A stretch of 64,000 nt of DNA, from positions 62,001 to 126,000 of the forward strand of contig VDMD01000072.1 in the NCBI GenBank assembly GCA_007026445.1. The letters are read 5' to 3'. The notes under the pieces are model-generated. The model was given only the letters and a program-made list of their open reading frames with translations. It made no database searches and had not been told where the DNA came from. Each line of letters begins with the position of its first letter. Within the stretch, counting starts at the first letter, position 1. This stretch comes from Schizophyllum amplum (lineage: Eukaryota > Basidiomycota > Agaricomycetes > Agaricales > Schizophyllaceae). Shown here piece by piece: positions 56,697 through 64,000 of this stretch. Both the position numbers and the translations under genes were made by a program.

Positions 56697-58573
56697 ATGT
56701 TCCAAAGTAAGTCTAGCATTGTTTGACGCGTCTTCCTACGCGCGTCTTGCACAGCAACGCGTCCGCACAACGATCATCCGGGGCACTCGTTTGAGGACCC
56801 ATTGCACCGGCGACTTCGCGTCAGTGCCTCGGACGACGTGTGGATGCGTGGCAGCAGACGCGCGGCCCTTTCGAATTGTTCTCTGCGCGATAAGAGATCG
56901 GTTTGCTGACAGCATAACAGATTTCGTGGACTTCGTCGGAGTTCGACTGCTGCGCTCAGGCAAAGCCTTCAGTCAGTACTACGTCGTCCCTGACAAGTCC
57001 TTCGACCTCGACGCCCTAGGCTTGGCCGCTGCAGAGAACGAGGGGGACGAGCCGCCACCGCCTGCTGCCGCGAACGACGATCGCGACGAATGGGAAGACC
57101 TCCCCGAACCCGCGCCAACAACACCCAGCCCGCCTGATGAAGGACGGCCCGCCGACCACACGTACGAATCGGACTCACCCCTCTCATCGCTACCATCCTC
57201 GCCCGACACGTCGCGTCCGCCCTCCCCCACCCGCCCCGCGCCAGCATCAGGGCTCGATCATGCGATTAGCGGCTGTGGCCGCAAGCGCCGCCGAAAGGAA
57301 CACGGGCGCAAGAATCGCATCAAGCAGCGGAAGACCGAGCCCCGTACGGAGCCAAGCTACGAGCGCCAACGTCGGCATGCACAGATCATCGTGCGTTCGG
57401 TCCCCAAGCACGTCGAGTTCAATCTCAGGAAGGCGCCCGCGACCAAGACCGGCTTCCGCGCGCGGTACGAAGGAGAAACTCGCAGGACGTTTACGCGGCA
57501 GGAGCTGGAGGAGCAGGGCTTTGTGTATTTCCCGTGGGACGGGCGGTGCGTGCTACGCCTGTGCTACGCTTTTTGGTCACTAACTTCGATGCAGCGAGAC
57601 GGTACCCATCGTCACCCCCAACATCGACGGCAAGGAGACCAGCAACGTCGTCATCGCATGCCTAGCCGGGCGGCCCAGCGACGGCGCCAAGTCCGGGCGC
57701 ACACCGCTTGAGGCGGACTGGACGACTGCGACCTCCTCCCTTGCAGACGCCATCGAGAGGCAACGATCGCGGACGACATTCGGCAAGGCAGCTCGCGATC
57801 ACCGCCGCGGGATGTTTGGCGCCCAGGCGCAAGGAATCTCTCACGGCGGCGGCCAGCTTCGCCCCGCCAACCTCAAGCATTCCAAGACGATGACGAAGGT
57901 CCTCCTCTTCCTCGTCGCCCTCCCCAGCATGATTCGCGCGGCCCACTTCTCCTCCAGTGAGTGAGGACCTCCCCCGCATAACGCGTGCTGACAATCCGCA
58001 GGCGTCTACGGGACGTGGGCCCCGCTGATCCACGCCTTGTCTGGCGACACTCTCGATGCGCTTCTCGCCAGCGACCCCGACCTCAAGCGCAACTTCGAGG
58101 CGAGCGTCTGGGCGTGCATCACCATTAACTTCGGCCCGCGTACCGTCACCTTCCCGCATCGCGACTACGCCAACCTCGCCTTCGGTTGGTGCGCCATCAC
58201 AGCCCTCGGCCGCTTCGACCCCGACAAGGGCGGCGAACTCATACTTTGGGATTGCAAGATGATCATTAGGTTTCCACCGGGCTCCACCATACTTATCCCC
58301 TCCGCGATCCTCAAGCATTCGAACACGCGAATTGCCCTGTCGGAACGCCGCTACTCAGTCACGCAATATACGGCCGGCGCTATCTTCAGGTGGGTAGAAC
58401 ATGGATTCCAGCTGGACAAGGCGTACTACGCATCACTGTCGAAGGCGGAGGCAGCGAAGGATGCGAAGACGGCAGCTGGCAGGTGGCGTCGCGGGCGCGC
58501 GATGTTCTCGAAGTTCGACGACTTGGTAGAGGCCGCGGAGGCGAAGTTGAAGGGGAAGTCAGCGTCGAAGTAG
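56697..58573 (+). CDS. TET/JBP-family DNA base dioxygenase, intact, 563 aa
   Basis: Five exons (56697-56706, 56755-56877, 56921-57545, 57595-57956, 58002-58573) join to exactly 564 codons. TET/JBP enzymes use Fe(II) and 2-oxoglutarate to oxidise 5-methylcytosine (TET) or thymine (JBP). The N-terminal half is disordered with Pro/Ser stretches and a basic KRRRKEHGRKNRIKQRK patch, a likely nuclear signal. The catalytic part starts near GFVYFPWDGR and contains VIACLAGRP, HRRGMFGAQAQG, LRPANLKHSKTM, the iron ligands H-x-D in FPHRDYANLAFGW, GGELILWD, FPPGSTILIPSAILKHSN with the distal His, and SERRYSVTQY with the 2-oxoglutarate-binding Arg. No catalytic residue is missing. The exon 2-3 junction is the least certain. 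It shares its promoter region with KDZ-1. Confidence 0.92.
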
Positions 58574-59158
58574 TTATAATGGGTAGCGATACATAGGCTT
58601 AGGTACAGAATTGAGATCTTGAGCTACACGAACGCGCGAACTTGTGTGATGACAAGACTGGCACTGGCGACATGAGGACTTAGATTGAGGATCGATCCTT
58701 CACGATAAGCCTTTGTGGTCCGCACTCACAAGTATATAGCTAAGGTATCGCACGCGTGTATTAGCTGTACAGATACTGCAGGTGTCCTGTGCAATGTCAT
58801 GAGAAAAGAAGCACAGATCACATACAGGCAGGGGCAGATAGAACAAAATCCAACGCGGCCCTTATGTGCGAGTTGATCAGAATCCTTGAAAGCAATCACA
58901 CCTCACTTGCGCAGCGTCCAGGGCTTTCTGAAGTCCATTGTAAATCTCGCAAAATTCAGAATGTCCTCAGAAGAACGTATTCAAGCTATCTATGTAAATT
59001 TTAAAGCCTCAGCATACTCAGAAGACAGAAACATGATATTCGAGAGTCGACGCCACATATTTCTGCGGTCCCAAGGGCTCAAAGCGCGGTCCCGAACATC
59101 ACGACGCGATTATCGGGCCTTCAATCCGGCTTCTGAACTTGTGACCTGCGCTCTCGCC
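58574..59158. other. Intergenic, no gene seen
   Basis: 3' flank of TET/JBP and upstream region of the next candidate. Only short open frames. Confidence 0.5.
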
Positions 59159-59690
59159 ATGAGGGATCCCGAGCGTCGACGCGCTTCAAAGCGTGCATAT
59201 TATGAGAGGTACGATCCTTTCTTACTGGCTCATCGAAGGACTGAAATGCCTTTACGCAGGCACAAAGAACGGCTGAAGGACGCGGCTCGCGAGCGCTACG
59301 CATGCCAACCATCCGCCGCCCCCCACCAGTCGTTCGCTCTCGCAGGTGCCGCAGACAAACGGGGAGAGACCTCGAGCGACGGCAGGCATCCAAGCTGGCG
59401 TACTACGAAAGGTGCGTGAAGTGCAGGGCTTCACTGATTCAGCGGTTGACTACAACTGCAGGAACAAGTACGCTTTGCGACTCAAGGCGCGCGACCGCAT
59501 GTCAAGACAACGCGCGCTTCAAGACGTGGTTGCGCAGATGAGGCGACGCGCATCTGCGCGATCCTATCGCTTTGCGTGCGTCCCTCATTATTTGCCTTAC
59601 GAGTCCGGCTCACGCTATATACCTTGCAGACGACGCGAGCTGTTGAACACCAAGCGCCTAAACATATATCGAAAGTGCGTACGTTCAGTG
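59159..59690 (+). CDS. Small multi-exon protein with repeated RRxASKxAYYER motif
   Basis: ATG 59159 opens MRDPERRRASKRAYYER. A GTACGA intron leads to HKERLKDAARERYACQ. Further on the pattern returns as LERRQASKLAYYER, spliced to NKYALRLKARDRMSRQRALQ, and more weakly as MRRRASARSYRF with RRELLNTKRLNIYRK. So about three copies of a basic helical unit are encoded, each with an intron at the same place after YYER. This suggests growth by exon-pair duplication. No family is certain. The high Arg/Lys content fits nucleic-acid binding. The last exon boundaries are unclear. Confidence 0.45.
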
Positions 59691-60045
59691 CTTACAGAGC
59701 AGCAACAAATCTGACGAGGTTGTACAGACGGTGGATGCAGAGGCACGGCGTCGCGCGCTTTCTTTCAGAATTCCGGGGGCGAGCACAGGCTTCGCACGGG
59801 GAACTCCTGGAGCATTGGGATCACAAGACTCTCGAATCGGTTCTGCGCGGTACCGTGTAGATACAGTACTTACGTATACACATAGTCGTTACTGCAGTAC
59901 CCTGGCGAAGGCTGGGGTCCTCCCGTGTGGTGATATGAGAAATTGATCCAAACATCAGCATGTGATGCTGCGCCGCAAGCGACCGCCTTTTGTTAAAGAC
60001 CATCGTCCCTTCCTTGTCCCCCCGTTCGTCCCCTTCCCGCCTCTC

Positions 60046-61127
60046 ATGTTGAACTCGCGCTACCCCGTCGCCCCCACCGTCCGAGTTGACGCCAGCGAGC
60101 ACGGCCGCCACTTCTGCTTGCCGGCTTTCCATCGCCCGAGCGCTATCGGCGCGAGGAACGACATCCGGTTTTATGGGGTGTACAAGCCAAAGCGGGCTGC
60201 AGGCGTGTATATGTCCATGTGCGTAGCAATGGCCTCGTAGGCAATGCTGTCTGCTTACCATGTTTTACAGGCATCAAATCAGCGCACTCGGGGATGGTGT
60301 TCAGTTCAACAAGTTCGACGATGCGGACGCCGTGATCGCCGCCTTCGAGGATATCTGCAAGATGGAGCACGGGGGCCACCCCTCCCCTCCTCTGGAGCCG
60401 GCAGTCGTGTTCAACGAGGACACGCTTACGGAATATCTCAAGCACGTCGGTCTCAATGGAGTCTACCAGAAGCAACGCGCTGCGCGCCTCACAGCGGCAG
60501 CTCCCCCGACACCGCCCGCCAGTCCTCCTCCCGTCATAGCCCCTCCTCCTGTCGTGGCGCCTCGTCGGCCTATGCAGGGGCCCCTCTCGCCCCCCGTGCG
60601 CCCGCGGGCTAACGGGTCGCGCGCACTCTCGACGCCCTCGGCGCATTCCTGCAGCGCTCCCGCTATGGGTGCACGGCCTACGCGCTCCATCGCAGGCAGT
60701 ATTCAACAGTACCTGCCGGATGATCGCGCCGCTGCGGTGGCGGGATGGGTGGATGCAACGACGGACGCTATGGCGCATATGTTGCTCGATCCCGACGGTG
60801 TAGCGCAGCTGCCCGTGGAGGGGGCGACCTCCATGCAGGTCGTATCTCCTGCCAGCCGAAGCACCGCACTGGGAGATGCCCAGAGCGCGTCGTCCGTTGA
60901 CGACGAGAGCAGCGCCAGCTACATCGTCGTCGCCTCGGGTGCTCCTACCACGATCTTCGCCTCCTGGTGAGTTCTCGCCCTCGTACACTGGCTTTGTAAC
61001 TCATATTTTTCCCAGGCGCAATGCTCAGCGCGAGCGCAAGGCCCTCGCGCTGCAAGGATACAAGGACGCGAGGATTCGTATTGCAAAGAACGGCGCGGAG
61101 CGCGACCGCATCATCTCAGAGCTTTGA
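60046..61127 (+). CDS. Viroplasmin / RNase H1 N-terminal domain-like protein 2, 326 aa
   Basis: Three exons (60046-60218, 60271-60966, 61016-61127) join to exactly 327 codons. Near residues 44-87 it reads IRFYGVYKPKRAAGVYMSM and GDGVQFNKFDDADAVIAAFE, the pattern of the RNase H1/viroplasmin N-domain (aromatic-Gly start, GVY turn, then a KF-x-D/E-x-A helix). A Pro-rich linker follows, with SIQQYLPDDRAAAVAGWVDA, and a short basic helix at the end (RNAQRERKALALQGYKDARI). No RNase H catalytic part. It lies directly upstream of, and parallel to, the third WWG gene, 327 bp apart, mirroring the pair at 2516-6482. Confidence 0.7.
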
Positions 61128-61275
61128 TCTGTAGGCTGTAGCTACTCCTTAGTGTATACCTGAGCAAACAACAATATACTGTCCTCTCCCTCGCACGAGT
61201 ATCGGTGAATATGAACTTAGTTAGAAAAGACAGCAACTTGTGTAATTGACTTGTTGATCTTGCCCGAAAGCTCAC

Positions 61276-61357
61276 GTGATCGACGCGTCGACATCGCGTC
61301 TGTGACTGATTGCGGCATTCACGCTGGTCACAGACGCGACGTCGACGCGTCGATCAC
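61276..61357. promoter_or_regulatory. Near-perfect 31-bp inverted repeat with 20-base loop upstream of WWG-3
   Basis: Left arm 61276-61306 and right arm 61327-61357 pair with a single mismatch. Each arm contains GTGATCGACGCGTCGAC, including an MluI-type ACGCGT box, and CACGTGAT lies at the left edge. It sits about 100 bp before ATG 61455. It could be a dimer-binding site or a very small foldback element. Confidence 0.8.
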
Positions 61358-61454
61358 GGCTGTTGTCTCATACGCACTCACAACGCACGGCAACCCCTCT
61401 CGCTTCTCTCCCGCATCATTGTCTGTCAACTCCCCCCCCCTCCCCCTACGCGCT

Positions 61455-64000
61455 ATGGCTCGCACTACCGCCAACACAGCCGCAAAGACTAGGGGACGCC
61501 ACCCGAACTTCAGCAACGACCAGCTCGAGTACCTGAAGCAGTTCGTGGACGCATACAAAAGCCCAAGTCAAGCGCGTATGCGCGGGGAAGCCTTCTGGAA
61601 CGAGGTCATCCCAGGATTTCTCGAGCGGTGGCCTGTTGAAGAGCCGTCCGTGGACTACGCCGACTGCGAGACAGACGCTCAGCGTAAGGCGAAGTCAGAC
61701 GCAGCTACAAAGGCAGCAAAGGACCTCATGCGAAAGGTGCGTAACATACTCAGCTGCTTACCCTTTTATTCTAATTCCTTGCAGAAGATCAAAGGGTGGT
61801 ACTACCGTCAAGCGATCGACGTGAGCAGGACATCCGTCTGGACGAAGTTCGTCGACCACGCCGCCAAACCCAAGAAGGGCAAGCCTCGCAAGTTCTCCGA
61901 GGCGAACATGTACAAGTTCTACATGACGATGGATGAGCACAAGGACAAGATAGACGAGAGGGCGCGAGAAGAGCAGGGCGACCGTCGTCTAGCGCCTTCA
62001 GAGACCATGCCGCATTGGAACGCTACTGCGAAGGCCTTGTGGGACGAGGAGACGGAGAACGTCAAGGACGAAGTGCGCAAGGCAGCTATAGCGTCTTACG
62101 AGGAGCGCCTCGCCGTCTGGCAGGACGGGCTGAAGGCCGAGGGGTTAAGCGACGAGACTCGGGAACAGTGAGTGCATTGTGCCCCAAAACGTACATGAGC
62201 TAATTTCTGCCGTAGGGCGCGCGACAATCTGGTCGGTGCGCTTCAACCATGGATTGAGGAGGTTATGCGCGTTACGGGATGCACCTCGGGTACGTTCCTA
62301 GCCGGGCTTCCTCCTGCAGATAGCAAGGGGAAGGTTCGGATCCTCTCGTACGTCTTTCTTGCCTTGAGGAGACCTTATTCTGACGGGTTTCCAGCGTGCA
62401 CGTGGGGCAAACGACGATGGCGAAAGGGGCGCGGAGCTTCGAAGACTTCGACCCCGACGCATACGACATCTTCATGCGCACATTCGCGCATTTCACTGGC
62501 GAAACGACGGGTGCGTACATAGATACAAAGTAAGGCATCGTATGCTGACACTGCTGTTGTAGATATCGAGACCGACGCGCTGCATGCACCGACGGAAGGG
62601 GCAGCGAGCCAACAAGAATCGACAGGCAACCCCCTGGACTCGATGTACCGATTCGACGACTTCGAGGAGATCCGTCTGACAAAACCACCGGGCGAAGAGG
62701 ACGAGGGTGACGAGGACAATGGCCTTGAAGCCCCTGACTTCAGGCTGTCGCCGCTGCCTGACCGCCATGCGATGGCGGATTCATCGAGCACCGGTGGTGC
62801 TTTGGAGGCCGACATTACGGGTGCGCGTAGAGCCCGTACGGCTGCGATTACGACACCTGCGGCGGCGGCTACAACACGCCGCGCGCCTCCTCCAGCTGCG
62901 CGCCCTGCCGCCGCAATTCCTGCAGCGCGCTCCGCCACCCCAACCCCTTCACTGCACCTCAATGCGCCCCCCATCCAGACCGTCGCGCCGCCTGTCGAGA
63001 CCGCCGCACCGAACAAGGCTCCGGCTAAATCAACGCGTCCGAAGCCGCAGCCTCGCACGTATGACGTCGCCGAGACCTTCGACTCGTATATTGTCAAGGG
63101 CGTCCGCCTCAGCGTCCACTATCGCGCCCTCCTCCAGCGCATGCCCCTCAGCAAGCGCGAGGGGTACCTCAGCACCATGGCGAGGTGGTACCAGGCGGAC
63201 TTCAACAAGGCAAACAAGCTTGCCATGGAGGACGCCGAGCTAGGGCCGCCTTCCCCTGCACGAGATGCGAAGGTCCTCAAGGCGCTCTTTCAGAACTGGG
63301 AGCGGCCGGCCGACCCCCCAAGAACGCCGCCTCCAACCAACAAAAAGCGCAACGCGCAGGAAGAGGAGGAGGCCGACTACGAGGGCAGCGATGACGAGCA
63401 GTCTCCTGCGAAGTCGCCCAAGGATCGTCGTCGGTCTCTGCGCCGCCTCCCGCATCGGAAGAGTACCCCGTCGCCGGCGACGCAGCCAACCAAGTCGGGC
63501 AAACCCAACCCGCGCTCTGAAGGCGAGCCACAACGCCGCAACGAAGACGAGCAGGACGCACTGTCACAGCGAAGCCCACGTCGCGATCAGAGCACGGGCG
63601 CCGACTCGACGCGAATCGAGGGCGACAAGGAGGGTATGCTGCCGCAGCTAAGCGAACAGCACCGGCAGAGCGAGGGTCGCTCCCTGCACGAGGGCGCCAT
63701 CAACGACGTACATCCGCCCAACAAAGGCGAGAAGGAGGACGTACCCCAGCGCAACGGCGCTCACGCACCCGCCGGAGCGCCCGCCGAGACGCGCACCGAG
63801 ACGTCCGCCGCGATGCCCGCCAAGACGCCCGCCACGACACCCGCCGGAGCGCCCGCCGAGACGCGCACCGAGACGTCCGCCGCGATGCCCGCCGAGACGC
63901 CCGCCACGACACCCGCCGAGACGCGCACCGAGACGCGGACCGAGCTGCGCCCCGAGACGCCCGCCGAGACGCGCACCGAGATGCGCCCCGAGACGCCCGC
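61455..64000 (+). CDS. WWG-family protein 3, 3' end outside window
   Basis: Exons 61455-61736, 61785-62167, 62216-62347, 62395-62510 and 62563 onward join with consistent phases and stay open to the window end. The N-terminal part (HPNFSNDQLEYLKQFVDAYK, WYYRQAIDVSRTSVWTKF) and DERAREEQGDRRLAPSE resemble the KHN-AEYDRL region of copy 1. The middle module LQPWIEEVMRVTGCTSGTFL, AGLPPADSKGKVRIL, VHVGQTT matches copies 1 and 2. A long disordered region follows, with a second folded-looking block ETFDSYIVKGVRLSVHYRAL. The final part is a 24-residue tandem repeat. The C-terminal WWG module, if present, is beyond the window. Function unknown. Confidence 0.8.
63777..64000 (+). repeat. 72-bp in-frame tandem repeat in WWG-3
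   Basis: Unit starts at 63777 and 63849, opening GCGCCCGCCGAGACGCGCAC. It encodes 24 residues of APAETRTETSAA type. Later copies are shuffled into shorter TETRTE and RPETPAE units, and the array continues past the window. Confidence 0.85.

Larger units (their letters stand above)
52455..64000. mobile_element. KDZ element 1, left end in window, right end beyond it
   Basis: The left end starts GCTGTGCTCGTAGTG with TATTGCAAAACACC, a hairpin (CCAAGCA...TGCTTGG) and GTTACCTGCACAGCCAC, then GC-rich DNA. This follows the same order as the ends of the 18393-21544 element. The KDZ stop codon is about 370 bp inside. How far the element extends to the right is unknown; the genes up to the window end are assigned as cargo by inference only. 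Confidence 0.6.

Overview
The window looks like a transposon-rich, accessory stretch of a filamentous basidiomycete genome, probably Agaricomycetes. Genes are split by many short introns (about 40-60 bp, mostly GTRNGT donors). The recognisable families are typical of that group: Ty1/copia retroelements, KDZ (Kyakuja-Dileera-Zisupton) transposases with Cys-rich N-termini, and TET/JBP-type dioxygenases. I see no rRNA, no convincing tRNA, no CRISPR and no housekeeping gene. Exon joins below were made by eye from splice signals and frame continuity.

Layout. 1-2175 is the 3' end of a decayed Ty1/copia element with its LTR. 2516-6482 holds a divergent gene pair: a small viroplasmin/RNase-H1-N-like protein and a 936-aa protein of an uncharacterised family I call WWG after its C-terminal WWG motif. 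7391-12600 is GC-rich degenerate tandem repeat. 12950-15700 is a gag-like ORF between LTR-like direct repeats. 17126-49470 appears to be one giant (32.3 kb) terminal-inverted-repeat element. It has 60-bp TIRs, arrays of an AAAGTGTCGC-type subterminal repeat at both ends, and a 5-bp target duplication. It carries a TET/JBP-like gene, a BTB gene, a dead integrase-core transposase, a second WWG gene, a RING gene, a KDZ transposase with one frameshift, and several genes of unknown function. 51850-52454 is a copia gag cut by the left end of a second KDZ element. That element runs out of the window. It carries an apparently intact KDZ transposase, a divergent and intact TET/JBP dioxygenase, a repeat-motif gene, a second viroplasmin-like gene and a third WWG gene.

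How they fit together. Co-mobilisation of TET/JBP dioxygenases by KDZ transposons in basidiomycetes is established in the literature (Iyer and colleagues). Here two independent KDZ/TET-JBP units lie side by side with different termini. Each also carries a member of the same WWG family, and WWG genes sit beside viroplasmin-like genes twice. This suggests a recurring cargo set: transposase, DNA-base oxidase, WWG protein and nucleic-acid-binding accessory. A 3.15-kb non-autonomous element, with ends like those beside the intact KDZ gene, has inserted with a 9-bp target duplication into the catalytic core of the giant element's TET/JBP gene.
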